A stretch of DNA of 48,483 nt from contig JAIEQG010000086.1 in NCBI GenBank assembly GCA_019747905.1, positions 1 to 48,483 of the forward strand, read 5' to 3'. A program made the translations under genes and the position numbers. Each line of letters starts with the position of its first letter. The first letter of the stretch is position 1. Positions 1 to 9,338 of this stretch are shown here, piece after piece. The notes below the pieces were generated by a model. It was not told the origin of the DNA. It worked only from the letters and a program-made list of their open reading frames with translations, and searched no databases. Source of the DNA: Burkholderiales bacterium (lineage in GTDB: Bacteria; Pseudomonadota; Gammaproteobacteria; Burkholderiales; Ga0077523).

Positions 1-37
1 AGCGTTCAATCTGAGCCAGGATCAAACTCTTCAGTTC
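1..37 (-). rRNA. rrs: 16S ribosomal RNA, 5' end only (runs off left edge)
   Basis: The reverse complement of the first 37 bases contains the universal 16S 5' segment AGAGTTTGATCCTGGCTCAG followed by ATTGAACGCT. Aligning AGAGTTTGAT to E. coli position 8 puts mature base 1 near 37. Only the first few dozen bases of the gene are present. The leader, boxA and promoter described separately lie directly upstream on the same strand. Confidence 0.95.
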
Positions 38-188
38 AATCCTTCCAAAGCTTCAAACTCGCTTGACGTATTTCTACCTCTTGCGAGCACTCTATCCATT
101 ACCTGCAGCATCCCGCATCCACCCAAGGTTACCCCCAAGCGCACGCAGAACACCCACCAGAGTGCCCACATCTATCGGCTGTGCAAAC

Positions 189-199
189 TGTTAAAGAGC
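189..199 (-). promoter_or_regulatory. rrn boxA antitermination site
   Basis: The minus strand reads GCTCTTTAACA, identical to the core of the E. coli rrn boxA. This site loads NusB/NusE (S10) to make rRNA transcription resistant to Rho. It sits between the rrn promoter and the mature 16S 5' end, the expected place. Confidence 0.9.
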
Positions 200-226
200 G
201 ACGCCGCTGACCGGCGAAAGGCGCGC

Positions 227-254
227 ATTATACGGACCGAGAATCGAGGGTCAA
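227..254 (-). promoter_or_regulatory. rRNA operon promoter (sigma-70)
   Basis: On the minus strand, -35 TTGACC (249-254) is followed by a 16-bp spacer and -10 TATAAT (227-232). A GC-rich discriminator (GCGCGCC) comes next, which is typical of stringently controlled rRNA promoters. The start point would fall about 180 bases upstream of mature 16S. A second upstream promoter or Fis sites cannot be judged by eye. Confidence 0.88.
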
Positions 255-260
255 CCCCTG

Positions 261-290
261 CGACGAAGAATTCGCGATGCGCGTCGCGAA
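261..290 (-). terminator. candidate terminator after tyrS
   Basis: A 7-bp stem (271-277 paired with 284-290, six-base loop) lies 18 bases past the tyrS stop on the minus strand. It is followed by a modestly T-rich stretch (TTCTTCGTCG). It could separate tyrS transcription from the rrn promoter. The T-tract is weak, so this is tentative. Confidence 0.45.
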
Positions 291-308
291 CTCCGCATCG
301 AATCCGCG

Positions 309-1508
<1,200 letters not shown>

Positions 1509-1623
1509 GGGATGGAGTGGCGGAATCGGGATGGCGGGTCAGGCCCCGCCCGCTCGAGGGCCCATGTTGCACTGCGGCCAGGGGCGCCGGCATCTGCTAC
1601 CATCTCCCCGTTTGGAGACCTGA

Positions 1624-2958
1624 TTGGCTTGGCCGATGACCGCAAAAAACGAGGCCGCGATTGTAGCCGAAAAGCCTGCCGCAGCCCTGTCTGCGAGCGG
1701 GCTGCGCGTGTTGCTCGTGCTCTCCTCCCTGCCCCTGCTCGGGGTCGTGGGGGCCTTCGGCATCGCCCCCCAGACAGTCACCGACTCGATCGAGCGTAAG
1801 GAAGTGACCGTCGATGTCGTCCTGACACCGACCACCCTAGTGCCGGATCGAGAGGCCATGCAATACCGGCGAGAGGAGCGGATTCAGCGCGGCGACACCG
1901 TCGGCGCCTTGCTCGCCCGCCTCCAGGTGGACGATCCCGAAGCGTTGGAATACCTGGCCCGCGATAGGAGCACGCGGGTCTTCCATCAGCTCGTCCCCGG
2001 TCGATCCGTCAAGGCGGTGGTCGACGAGTCTGGGCGCCTGCTCGAGTTGTTCTACCGTGGCGACTCGACCGCGCTCAAGCTGGAACGTACCGCGACCGGA
2101 TTCGCGATTGGCGGCGCTGTACCTGAGTTGGAAAGCCGGACGGAGATGAAGTCCGGGGTCATCGAAAGCTCGCTGTTCGCCGCCACCGATGCCGCCGGCG
2201 TGCCCGACGCCATCGCCACTCAGTTGGCCGACGTCTTCTCGAGCGACGTCGATTTCCATCGCGATCTGCGCAAGGGCGATCGCTTCTCCGTCGTGTTCGA
2301 GATGCGGCACGCCAACGGTGAGCTGACCAGTGCCGGCCGCATCCTGGCCGCTGAGTTCATCAACCAGGGTCGGGTGCTGCAGGCCGTCTACTTCGAGGAC
2401 GGCACCGGTCGTGCCGGGTACTACACGCCGGACGGCCGCAACATGCGCAAGGCGTTCCTGCGCTCGCCGCTCGAGTTCTCCCGGGTGACGTCGGGCTTCT
2501 CGAGTGCGCGCTTTCATCCGGTGCTGCAGACCTGGCGAGCCCACAAGGGCATCGACTACGGCGCGCCGACCGGCACTCGCATCCGGGCTACGGCAGACGG
2601 CTTCGTCGATTTCGCCGGCCGTCGCAACGGCTACGGCAACACGATCATGCTGCGCCACGCGAACGGCGTGACCACGTTGTATGGTCACCTTTCCGCCTTC
2701 GCTCCGGGCATGCGGGCCGGCACACGCATCGCCCAGGGCGACATCATCGGCTACGTCGGCATGACCGGGCTCGCCACGGGACCGCACGTGCATTACGAAT
2801 TCCTGCTCCACGGCGTCCACGTCGATCCGCTGCGGCGCGCACCTCAGCCCGGACCTGCGCTTACGGCAAGTGCGCGCTCGAGATTCGACGAGGTTGCACG
2901 CGAGCGGATTTCGACGGTCGAACTGCTGCGTGAGGTGGATCTCGCCGCTCTGGAGTAG
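1624..2958 (+). CDS. membrane-anchored M23 family metallopeptidase (MepM-like)
   Basis: Probable peptidoglycan DD-endopeptidase acting in the periplasm to open crosslinks for cell-wall growth. The N-terminal region carries one hydrophobic segment (about residues 28-48), used as membrane anchor or uncleaved signal. An OapA/LysM-like adaptor region follows, then a C-terminal M23 lysostaphin-type domain. Its zinc ligands are visible: H307 and D311 in HKGIDYGAP, and H388/H390 in GPHVHYE. In many betaproteobacteria this gene sits divergently next to tyrS, as here. The start chosen is a TTG at 1624, because a GGAG lies six bases upstream. The ATG at 1636 is the alternative and would lack a well-spaced ribosome site. 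The neighbour often found downstream, anmK, is absent. Confidence 0.9.
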   Translation: MAWPMTAKNEAAIVAEKPAAALSASGLRVLLVLSSLPLLGVVGAFGIAPQTVTDSIERKEVTVDVVLTPTTLVPDREAMQYRREERIQRGDTVGALLARLQVDDPEALEYLARDRSTRVFHQLVPGRSVKAVVDESGRLLELFYRGDSTALKLERTATGFAIGGAVPELESRTEMKSGVIESSLFAATDAAGVPDAIATQLADVFSSDVDFHRDLRKGDRFSVVFEMRHANGELTSAGRILAAEFINQGRVLQAVYFEDGTGRAGYYTPDGRNMRKAFLRSPLEFSRVTSGFSSARFHPVLQTWRAHKGIDYGAPTGTRIRATADGFVDFAGRRNGYGNTIMLRHANGVTTLYGHLSAFAPGMRAGTRIAQGDIIGYVGMTGLATGPHVHYEFLLHGVHVDPLRRAPQPGPALTASARSRFDEVARERISTVELLREVDLAALE

Positions 2959-2983
2959 AACCGTACCGGCAGCGTTCCAATGC

Positions 2984-3007
2984 AAACGGGGCCCGCGGGC
3001 CCCGTTT
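2984..3007. terminator. bidirectional terminator, perfect 24-bp palindrome
   Basis: A perfect palindrome (AAACGGGGCCCG and its complement) sits in the 75-bp gap between the convergent M23 peptidase and erpA genes. Each arm ends in a short T run in the direction of transcription, so it can serve both genes. The T-tracts are only three bases long, but the stem is very strong. Confidence 0.7.
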
Positions 3008-3033
3008 CCACTGCCGCAGGAAGGGTGAGTTCG

Positions 3034-3384
3034 TCAGGCGGAAAACGACGAACCGCAACCGCAAGTGGAGGTCGCGTTCGGATTCTTGATCACGAACTGC
3101 GCACCTTCGACGTTTTCCTGGTAGTCGATCTCGGCACCTACGAGGTACTGGTAGCTCATCGGATCGATCAGCAACGTGACGCCATTCTTGTGCATGGCGG
3201 TGTCGTCTTCCTGGCGGTCTTCCTCGAAGCTGAATCCGTACTGGAAGCCCGAACACCCACCACCGGACACGAATACCCTCAATTTGAGGTCGGGATTCCC
3301 TTCCTCGTCGATCAACTGGCGGACCTTGTCGGCTGCGTTGTCGGTGAAGACGAGCGGAACTGGCATTTCGGTGACGGCGTTCAC
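3034..3384 (-). CDS. erpA: iron-sulfur cluster insertion protein ErpA
   Basis: A-type carrier that delivers Fe-S clusters to apo-enzymes such as those of respiration and isoprenoid synthesis. The 116-residue product has the three conserved cysteines of the HesB/IscA family: one in [10 protein letters not shown] and two in the C-terminal CGCGSSF. Sequence and length point to ErpA rather than IscA, and no isc genes lie nearby. The start is GTG at 3384, preceded by a GGGGGT ribosome site. It is convergent with the M23 gene across a palindromic terminator and downstream of the bactofilin gene. Confidence 0.92.
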   Translation of the reverse strand: MNAVTEMPVPLVFTDNAADKVRQLIDEEGNPDLKLRVFVSGGGCSGFQYGFSFEEDRQEDDTAMHKNGVTLLIDPMSYQYLVGAEIDYQENVEGAQFVIKNPNATSTCGCGSSFSA

Positions 3385-3440
3385 GGGTTACCCCCAAAGA
3401 CTCTCTGACACCCCATTATCCGGCCGCGTTCAACCGAGGG

Positions 3441-3884
3441 TCAATCACCGGTCGACGCGGATGGCGTTGGAGTAGATAGCGTCGGCTGCGCCGATTTCAA
3501 GGATACGACCTTGGGCTGGGTATCCCCTTCCTGGTGCACGAGGCGGCCCTGGACCACGGCCCCGAGCTGGATCTCGAGGGTACGGTACAGGACATCGCCG
3601 GTTACCTTGGCCTTCGATTGCAGTTCCACGTACTCGGTGCCCTGGACCGGCCCGACCACGGTGCCGTTGATCACGGCGTGGGAAACACGAATCTCGCCAT
3701 CGATCTGGGCTTGCTCCGAGAGCACCAGGGTGCTCGACTCGTCGCCCGTGGCAATGACATTGCCGCGTACACGACCGTCGACCCGCAGGCCACCTGAGAA
3801 CGTGATGTTGCCTTCGACCACCGTACCGGCACCTACCAGGCTGTCGATGCGTGTCTGCGGCTTGGATACCTTGTTTCCGAACAT
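3441..3884 (-). CDS. bactofilin (polymer-forming cytoskeletal protein)
   Basis: Small beta-helical protein of the bactofilin family (formerly DUF583), which self-assembles into filaments used for cell shape, polar localisation or wall synthesis. The 147-residue product starts MFGNKVSK. It contains the repeating hydrophobic/glycine pattern of the bactofilin core (GTVVEGNITFSGGLRVDGR, then DGEIRVSHAVINGTV, then AKVTGDVLYRTLEI), with a short disordered C-terminal tail. The ATG at 3884 is chosen because GGGAGGA lies just upstream. The frame stays open further up, but that part overlaps the preceding gene and does not look like bactofilin. It follows the DUF6776-like gene by 22 bases, so the two are probably co-transcribed. 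Confidence 0.92.
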   Translation of the reverse strand: MFGNKVSKPQTRIDSLVGAGTVVEGNITFSGGLRVDGRVRGNVIATGDESSTLVLSEQAQIDGEIRVSHAVINGTVVGPVQGTEYVELQSKAKVTGDVLYRTLEIQLGAVVQGRLVHQEGDTQPKVVSLKSAQPTLSTPTPSASTGD

Positions 3885-3906
3885 GATGCTGGATCCTCCC
3901 GTGGCT

Positions 3907-4641
3907 TCAGAGGTTGAAGGTCTCCGACGACTTGGGTGTCGTGGACCCTTGTTCGATGACGCGCGCATGCACGCGTTTCACGATTGCGCCGCCGGTCACC
4001 GTGAAGCTGCCTTCGACGCGCTGGAAGAACTTGAAGTTGAGGCGGACGCCGCCGCTCTCTGCACTATCGGCCGGCACGGTCATCACTGAAGGGCGGCCAT
4101 CTTGCTCCAGGTCCACGACGAGCTGCAAGCGCCCCTGAAACTCACGCCGCTGTCGCGACTGAACGACAAGCAGCCGATAACGGTACTCGCCGGGCAGGGC
4201 ATCGGGCTCGACGCGAAAGCGGTTGATCGTGATCGTCCCGGGCTCGCCGTTGGCCATGAGTGACTGGAAGAAGGCGAGATCCTCCTTGAGAGTCGAGTTC
4301 TCGGCCGTGGTCGCCTCCATCTGCTGCGCGACGCTCTCGTGCGTGGCGACCTCGATCTGCAGTTGGCGCTCCGCCGCGGCCAGAGTCCGTCGCAGCGCCT
4401 CGTTCTCCGCCTTGAGGCCCTCCACCTGGCGCGACAGCCGGTCCTGCTCCTTGTCCGATTCCATCCGGTGGAATCCCGCGAGCCGACGGCCGAAGTCGAA
4501 CGTACCCCAGGCGATGATCATCACCAGACCGAGCAGCACGCCGGTCAACAGTACGCGCCAGTACCACGGGACGTGTGTACGAATGGCGACCCGCGGAGCT
4601 GCGATCCCGAAGCGCCGCTTGATGTTCTTCAGAACGGCCAC
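3907..4641 (-). CDS. DUF6776-like membrane-anchored coiled-coil protein
   Basis: Protein of unknown function, 244 residues. After a basic N-terminus there is one transmembrane segment (about residues 28-48). An alpha-helical region of roughly 60 residues rich in Glu/Gln/Leu heptads follows (about 57-118, coiled coil). The C-terminal domain is beta-rich and predicted periplasmic (about 125-235). This matches the family usually labelled DUF6776 in beta- and gammaproteobacteria. The start is GTG at 4641. It is immediately upstream of a bactofilin gene, so a role as membrane partner or anchor for the bactofilin is a reasonable guess, not something the sequence proves. Confidence 0.8.
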   Translation of the reverse strand: MAVLKNIKRRFGIAAPRVAIRTHVPWYWRVLLTGVLLGLVMIIAWGTFDFGRRLAGFHRMESDKEQDRLSRQVEGLKAENEALRRTLAAAERQLQIEVATHESVAQQMEATTAENSTLKEDLAFFQSLMANGEPGTITINRFRVEPDALPGEYRYRLLVVQSRQRREFQGRLQLVVDLEQDGRPSVMTVPADSAESGGVRLNFKFFQRVEGSFTVTGGAIVKRVHARVIEQGSTTPKSSETFNL

Positions 4642-4700
4642 GGGATTCCCGTATCGACGTGGAGAGGTAACGTCACCCGATCACGACAGCGCCGGCGCCA

Positions 4701-4730
4701 ACAAAAAACCGCCCAAGGGCGGCTTTTTGT
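4701..4730 (-). terminator. rho-independent terminator of rplM-rpsI
   Basis: A GC stem CCGCCC/GGGCGG (709-714 with 717-722, two-base loop) is flanked by A6 on the left and T5 on the right. On the minus strand the hairpin is followed by TTTTTTG, a textbook intrinsic terminator 26 bases past the rpsI stop. The symmetric flanks mean it could also stop plus-strand transcripts. Confidence 0.9.
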
Positions 4731-4755
4731 TGAACCAGGACGCATCCGACGCACA

Positions 4756-5148
4756 TCAGCGCTTCGAGAATTGCTTCCGGCGACGCGCCTTGTGCAGGCC
4801 GACCTTCTTGCGTTCGACTTCACGGGCGTCGCGCGTGACCAGCCCGGCCTTCTTGAGAGCGGGCTTGAGCGCCGCGTCGTAATCGATCAGCGCGCGCGCA
4901 ATGCCATGACGAACAGCGCCGGCCTGACCGGATTCACCGCCGCCTGTGACGTTCACGGTGATGTCGAAAGTGCCCAGCTGACTGGTCACTTCCAGCGCCT
5001 GGCGCACGACCATGCGGCCGGTTTCACGCGAGAAGAACACGTCCAGCGGTTTGCCGTTCACCTGGATGTCGCCCTTGCCGGGCTTGATGAACACCCGGGC
5101 TACCGCGCTCTTGCGGCGACCCGTACCGTAGTTGTACTGAACAGCCAT
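4756..5148 (-). CDS. rpsI: 30S ribosomal protein S9
   Basis: Small-subunit protein whose basic C-terminal tail reaches the P-site tRNA. The 130-residue product has the expected Y-GTGRRK start and ends in the conserved basic tail '[11 protein letters not shown]'. Length equals the E. coli protein. It follows rplM by 18 bases, the universal L13-S9 operon, and is ended by the strong hairpin downstream. Confidence 0.97.
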   Translation of the reverse strand: MAVQYNYGTGRRKSAVARVFIKPGKGDIQVNGKPLDVFFSRETGRMVVRQALEVTSQLGTFDITVNVTGGGESGQAGAVRHGIARALIDYDAALKPALKKAGLVTRDAREVERKKVGLHKARRRKQFSKR

Positions 5149-5166
5149 CGGTCAAAAGTCCTCTTA

Positions 5167-5595
5167 TCAGATGGCCAGCGCTTTGGGCTGCTGCGCCGAG
5201 TGGGGGTGCTGGGCGCCGGCATACACCTTGAGCTTCTTCAGCATGGCATACCCGAGCGGTCCCTTGGGCAACATGCCCTTCACCGCAGTCTCCAGCACCC
5301 GGCCGGGGAACCGCGCGTGCAGCTTCTCGTAAGTGGTGCTGTAGATACCACCCGGATAGCCGCTATGGCGATGGTACGTCTTCTGGGTCGCCTTGTTGCC
5401 CGTAACCTTGATGCGATCGACGTTGACGACGACGATGAAATCACCCGTGTCCACGTGCGGCGTGAAAATCGGCTTGTGCTTGCCCCGCAGGCGACGAGCG
5501 ACTTCCACCGCCACGCGGCCGAGCACCTTGTCGGTGGCGTCGATCACGTACCAGTCGTGCTGGACTTCCTGGGGCTTGGCGGAGAAGGTTTTCAT
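5167..5595 (-). CDS. rplM: 50S ribosomal protein L13
   Basis: Large-subunit protein required early in 50S assembly. The start is set at the ATG at 5595 ([11 protein letters not shown]), which gives 142 residues, the same as E. coli L13. The frame is open further upstream, but that part runs into the promoter. Conserved segments visible include [30 protein letters not shown] and GMLPKGPLG. It is the first gene of the rplM-rpsI operon, with a strong promoter 42 bases upstream. Confidence 0.97.
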   Translation of the reverse strand: MKTFSAKPQEVQHDWYVIDATDKVLGRVAVEVARRLRGKHKPIFTPHVDTGDFIVVVNVDRIKVTGNKATQKTYHRHSGYPGGIYSTTYEKLHARFPGRVLETAVKGMLPKGPLGYAMLKKLKVYAGAQHPHSAQQPKALAI

Positions 5596-5636
5596 CACGG
5601 AAGCGTTGAGGCAATGCCTGAAACGGAAAGCGGCGG

Positions 5637-5666
5637 AGTATAGGCGACCCGCAGAATGCGTGTCAA
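5637..5666 (-). promoter_or_regulatory. sigma-70 promoter of rplM-rpsI
   Basis: The minus strand carries a consensus -35 TTGACA (661-666), an 18-bp spacer and -10 TATACT (637-642). The start point would be near 5630, leaving a leader of about 35 bases before the rplM ATG. This is one of the strongest promoters readable by eye in the window. Confidence 0.85.
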
Positions 5667-5714
5667 ACCGGCCAAATGGTGTCCGCAACGCCGGGCGCGC
5701 AGCCCCTCTGGCAC

Positions 5715-5743
5715 TTTCCCACCCTGCATGACCCTGTGATAAT
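5715..5743 (+). promoter_or_regulatory. candidate promoter of the DegS-like protease gene
   Basis: An extended -10 (TGTGATAAT; GATAAT at 5738-5743) is preceded by a poor -35 TTTCCC (5715-5720) at 17 bp. It points toward the protease start at 5800 and is divergent from the rplM promoter. Confidence 0.45.
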
Positions 5744-5799
5744 TCAAGCCTCTAGCCCCCAACGGCTGGCCGCGTTCTAGAGACCGCGCCGCCTTCTTC

Positions 5800-6954
5800 A
5801 TGCGCAAGCTCTGGCTCATTTTCGCCCAGGCCGCCACAGTTTCCCTGGCGGTGCTCTTCGTCGTGTCGACCTTGCGGCCGGACCTGCTGACCTTCGGCGG
5901 GCGCAATGGCGGCATCGTCACGGTCCGGGAGACTCAGCGCCCCGCGGCCGATACCGACATCGGCTCGTACAGCACAGCCGCCAAGAAATCCATGGGTGCG
6001 GTGGTGAATATCTTCACGAGCAAGGACGTCAAGGCCCCGCGCCACCCGTTCATGGACGACCCCGTGTTCCGGCGCTTCTTCGGCGACCAGTTCGACGGGG
6101 AACCACAGCGTTCGGCAAGCCTGGGCTCGGGGGTGATCGTAGGAGCCGAGGGCTTCATCCTCACCAACCACCACGTCATCGATGCCGCCGACGGGATCGA
6201 GGTCGCGCTGGCCGACGGGCGCAAGCTCCCGGCGCGCGTGGTCGGCACCGATCCCGACACCGACCTCGCAGTGCTCAAGGTCGAAGGCAAGGACCTGCCC
6301 GCCATCACCTTCGGGCAATCGGACAACCTGCAGGTGGGCGACGTCGTGCTCGCCATCGGCAATCCTTTCGGCGTCGGGCAGACCGTGACCATGGGCATCG
6401 TGAGCGCGCTTGGCCGCAGCCATCTTGGCATCAACACCTTCGAGAACTTCATCCAGACCGATGCGGCGATCAATCCTGGAAACTCCGGCGGCGCACTGGT
6501 GGACGCGTCAGGCAGCCTGGTGGGCGTGAACAGCGCGATCTACTCCCGCAGCGGCGGCAGCATGGGGATCGGCTTCGCGATCCCGGTCAGCATCGCCCGT
6601 CAGGTGTTCGACCAGATCATCACGACCGGTTCGGTGACCCGCGGCTGGATCGGCGTCGAAGTGCAGGACCTGACGGCGGAACTGGCGGAGTCCTTCAAGC
6701 TGCCGAACACCGAAGGCACCCTCATCGCCGGGGTCCTCAAGAACGGTCCGGCAGACCGAGGCGGCATCAAACCCGGCGACATCCTGGTCGGCGTCGAAGG
6801 CAAGCCGGTGACGGACTCGTCGTCGATGCTGAATCTCGTGGCTGCCCTGCAACCGGGCAAGCAGGCGACCTTGCGCCTGTTGCGCGGCGGCAACGAAGTG
6901 AAGCTCAAGATCACGGTGGGCAAGCGCCCGCGGCCGCAACGACGCGAAGAATAG
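5800..6954 (+). CDS. DegS/DegQ-like trypsin-family serine protease with one PDZ domain
   Basis: Periplasmic HtrA-family protease, 384 residues. An N-terminal hydrophobic segment (about 5-25) without a clear signal-peptidase site suggests a membrane anchor, as in DegS/AlgW. The catalytic triad is visible: H125 in TNHHVI, D155 in DTDLAVLKV and S229 in GNSGGAL. A single PDZ domain follows (about 270-375, 'GVLKNGPADRGGIKPGDILVG'). One PDZ plus an anchor fits the DegS type better than DegP/DegQ, which have two. It may cut an anti-sigma factor (RseA type) or degrade misfolded proteins. The start ATG has no obvious ribosome site. It is convergent with tatC. Confidence 0.9.
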   Translation: MRKLWLIFAQAATVSLAVLFVVSTLRPDLLTFGGRNGGIVTVRETQRPAADTDIGSYSTAAKKSMGAVVNIFTSKDVKAPRHPFMDDPVFRRFFGDQFDGEPQRSASLGSGVIVGAEGFILTNHHVIDAADGIEVALADGRKLPARVVGTDPDTDLAVLKVEGKDLPAITFGQSDNLQVGDVVLAIGNPFGVGQTVTMGIVSALGRSHLGINTFENFIQTDAAINPGNSGGALVDASGSLVGVNSAIYSRSGGSMGIGFAIPVSIARQVFDQIITTGSVTRGWIGVEVQDLTAELAESFKLPNTEGTLIAGVLKNGPADRGGIKPGDILVGVEGKPVTDSSSMLNLVAALQPGKQATLRLLRGGNEVKLKITVGKRPRPQRREE

Positions 6955-6971
6955 GATGTAGGCGATCGCGA

Positions 6972-6987
6972 CTGGCCCCGCGGCCAG
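6972..6987. terminator. weak hairpin in convergent protease/tatC gap
   Basis: A CTGGCC/GGCCAG stem with a four-base loop lies in the 79-bp gap between two convergent stops. No T-tract follows on either strand, so it is at best a weak or Rho-assisted stop. Confidence 0.3.
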
Positions 6988-7033
6988 CGAAGCTGGGGCG
7001 CGCGGGCCCTCTGTCGCGCCCGAGGAGGGTAGA

Positions 7034-7777
7034 TCAGGCGCCCGTGCCCGATTCCTCCGCAGGCTTCTTCTGCGCGACGAACGACGCCACGATGATGCCG
7101 GCCTCATACAGAAACCAGATGGGAATCGCGAGCATCACCTGCGACAGCACGTCGGGCGGAGTCACTACCGCCGCGAGCACGAAGGCCCCGACGATCACGT
7201 AGGGCCGGATCTCGCGCAGCTTGGCCACGGTCACCATGTTGAGTTTCACCAGCAGAACGACCGCAATCGGCACCTCGAAGGTCACTCCGAACGCGGCGAA
7301 CATGCCGAGCACGAAGTTGAAGTAGTTCTCGATGTCCGGGGCGACCGTGATGCTCTGCGGGGCAATCGAATACACGAACTTGAACACCACGCCGAACACG
7401 AAGAAATAGCAGAACGCGACGCCAAGGAAGAACAGCACCGTGCTCGCGAACACCATCGGCAGGACGAAGCGCTTCTCGTGCGTGTAGAGGCCCGGCGCCA
7501 CGAATGCCCATGCCTGGTACAGCACGTAGGGCAACGCGACGGCGAACGCGACCATCAACGCCACTTTCACCGGGATCAGGAACGGGGTCACGACGCCGGT
7601 CGCGAGCATCTTCGTACCCTCCGGCAACGCCAGCATCAGCGGGTGCGCGAGCAGGTCGAACAGGTTGGACGACCAGGGAAACACGCAGACGAACACGATG
7701 AGCACGGCGATCAACGCGCGCACCAGGCGATCGCGCAGTTCGATGAGGTGCGAGAGGAACGAATCCGGTTCGTTCAC
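7034..7777 (-). CDS. tatC: Sec-independent protein translocase TatC
   Basis: Core receptor of the twin-arginine translocase, which binds RR signal peptides and recruits TatA to export folded proteins. The 247-residue product begins with the conserved SHLIELRDRLVRAL cytoplasmic segment. It has six predicted membrane segments and the first-periplasmic-loop region with the FLIPVKVALMVA and PYVLYQAWAFVAPGLY motifs typical of TatC. The start is GTG at 7777. Last gene of tatABC, at the 3' end of the his run. Confidence 0.96.
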   Translation of the reverse strand: MNEPDSFLSHLIELRDRLVRALIAVLIVFVCVFPWSSNLFDLLAHPLMLALPEGTKMLATGVVTPFLIPVKVALMVAFAVALPYVLYQAWAFVAPGLYTHEKRFVLPMVFASTVLFFLGVAFCYFFVFGVVFKFVYSIAPQSITVAPDIENYFNFVLGMFAAFGVTFEVPIAVVLLVKLNMVTVAKLREIRPYVIVGAFVLAAVVTPPDVLSQVMLAIPIWFLYEAGIIVASFVAQKKPAEESGTGA

Positions 7778-7834
7778 GATTGCGTGTTGCGGGCAGTGCC
7801 GCGGCGCGTTACCCCTGACGTCACGGGCGGTGCT

Positions 7835-8326
7835 TCAGGACTGGACGGCGGTGTGCGCCGGCGCAGCCGGTGCTCCTGCCGGGTCGCTGCCGCTCGAGGC
7901 CGCGGAACCCAGGCCGAGTTCGAGCTGTGGCGACGGATCAGCGTCGTCGGGATTCGCTGGCGCCGGTTCGCCCGCCGTCGCCGTCGTCGCGGCAGCACCA
8001 CCCGCCAGACCGAAGTGCATCATCGGGTTCGACAGACGGTTGAACTCCTCCTCCGTCTTGCGGACTTCGGTCTGGATATCCTCGGCGTGCGACTTGACCG
8101 ACTGCTCGAAGCTCTGTGCGGCGTCGGTCATGGTCTTCTTCAAGTCCTTCAACTCCGACGCATCGATCTCGCGATTGATGTCCGCCTTCACATCGGCGAC
8201 ATAGCGCTGCATGCGCCCGAACAAGGCCCCGGCGGTGCGAGCCACCTTGGGCAGACGCTCTGGTCCGATGACGACGAGCGCGACCACGCCGATCACCATC
8301 AGTTCGGAGAAGCCGATGTCGAACAT
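7835..8326 (-). CDS. tatB: Sec-independent protein translocase TatB
   Basis: Partner of TatC in the Tat receptor complex. The 163-residue product has the N-terminal transmembrane helix with the TatB signature FDIGFSELMVIGVVALVV, including the conserved Glu near residue 8, and then the GPERLP hinge. An amphipathic helix follows, then a long charged, Ala/Pro-rich C-terminal tail of low conservation. It lies between tatA and tatC in the standard order. Confidence 0.95.
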   Translation of the reverse strand: MFDIGFSELMVIGVVALVVIGPERLPKVARTAGALFGRMQRYVADVKADINREIDASELKDLKKTMTDAAQSFEQSVKSHAEDIQTEVRKTEEEFNRLSNPMMHFGLAGGAAATTATAGEPAPANPDDADPSPQLELGLGSAASSGSDPAGAPAAPAHTAVQS

Positions 8327-8353
8327 GGAACGCGCTCCGGCGGTACTCGGGCG

Positions 8354-8581
8354 CTACGCCTTGCTCTTGTCCTTCACTTCGCCGTCGATGGTCTGGCCGG
8401 TGCCGGCACCCTCGAGCTTGGCGGCGTTCGGCGCCTTGTCGTCTTCAGTCTTCATGCCTTCCTTGAAGCCCTTCACGGCTCCGCCGAGGTCCTGGCCGAT
8501 GTTGCGCAGCTTCTTGGTGCCGAAGATGAGCAACACCACCACGAGGACGATCAGCCAGTGCCAGATGCTAAAGCTACCCAT
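8354..8581 (-). CDS. tatA: Sec-independent protein translocase TatA
   Basis: Pore-forming Tat subunit, 75 residues. It has a short periplasmic N-terminus (MGSFSIWHW), one membrane helix, the [10 protein letters not shown] hinge and an amphipathic helix [11 protein letters not shown], then an acidic/basic tail. Length and motif order fit TatA/E. It is preceded by the HIT gene, and the three tat genes appear to be transcribed as an extension of the his operon. Confidence 0.95.
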   Translation of the reverse strand: MGSFSIWHWLIVLVVVLLIFGTKKLRNIGQDLGGAVKGFKEGMKTEDDKAPNAAKLEGAGTGQTIDGEVKDKSKA

Positions 8582-8614
8582 GTTTGCTTCTCCTTGAGCG
8601 TTACGGTTTGCGCG

Positions 8615-8974
8615 CTACGTCGAGCGCGCGATCATGCCCGGCAGCGGGTTGGGGCCGCCGAGAACGTGAAGATGCAGGTGATAGACATCCTGCCGTCCGA
8701 TTCGTCCTGCGTTGCAGATGACGCGAAATCCGTCTGGGGAGCCGTGGTCCGCCGCGAGGCGCTGCACCAGCACCATCAGCCGCCCCATCACGCCGGCGTG
8801 CCGAACCTCGAGCGTGGCCATGGAATCGATGTGTTCCTTCGGGACCGCAAGCAAGTGCACGGGTGTCAGCGGATTGATGTCGTGGAACGCGAGAATCTCG
8901 TCGTCCTCGTACACCTTGCGGCTCGGAATCTCGCCTCGCACGATCTTGCAGAAGATGCAGTTGTCGGTACTCAT
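8615..8974 (-). CDS. HIT-family nucleoside phosphoramidase/hydrolase (HinT-like)
   Basis: Histidine-triad protein that hydrolyses AMP-linked phosphoramidates or similar nucleotides. The 119-residue product begins CIFCKIVRGEIPS, and its catalytic histidine triad is HLHLHVLGG near the C-terminus. The ATG at 8974 is used because the upstream extension does not resemble the family. The gene is placed between hisE and tatA, a conserved position in betaproteobacteria. No function in histidine synthesis is established. Confidence 0.93.
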   Translation of the reverse strand: MSTDNCIFCKIVRGEIPSRKVYEDDEILAFHDINPLTPVHLLAVPKEHIDSMATLEVRHAGVMGRLMVLVQRLAADHGSPDGFRVICNAGRIGRQDVYHLHLHVLGGPNPLPGMIARST

Positions 8975-8991
8975 GGATGGAGGGGGTTGGA

Positions 8992-9315
8992 TCAGACCTG
9001 CCGTGCCGCCTTCTCGTCGAGGCCGGAAATGCCCTCGCGGCGCCGCAATTCGGCCAGCACGTCGTCGGGCCCAAGGCCTGCATGGGCGAGCATGACGAGG
9101 CAGTGGAACCACAGGTCGGCTGTCTCGCGAACGAGGGCCAGTTTATCACCACCCTTCGCAGCGAGGACCGTCTCGGTCGCCTCCTCGCCGACCTTCTTCA
9201 GGATCGCGTCGAGGCCCTTCGCATACAGGGACGCGACATAGGAACTCCCGGGTTCGGCACCCTTGCGGGCCTCCAGGGTCTCGGCGATACGCGCGAGCAC
9301 GTTCGGATCGATCAC
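8992..9315 (-). CDS. hisE: phosphoribosyl-ATP pyrophosphatase HisE
   Basis: Second step of histidine synthesis: removes pyrophosphate from PR-ATP to give PR-AMP. The 107-residue MazG-fold protein shows [15 protein letters not shown] and the [13 protein letters not shown] metal-binding helix. I set the start at GTG 9315 ([12 protein letters not shown]), which has GGGAG just upstream. The frame continues further up but overlaps hisI. Here HisE is separate from HisI, whereas in enteric bacteria they are fused. Confidence 0.94.
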   Translation of the reverse strand: MIDPNVLARIAETLEARKGAEPGSSYVASLYAKGLDAILKKVGEEATETVLAAKGGDKLALVRETADLWFHCLVMLAHAGLGPDDVLAELRRREGISGLDEKAARQV

Positions 9316-9338
9316 GGCGTCACTCCCTCGATGGTCTG

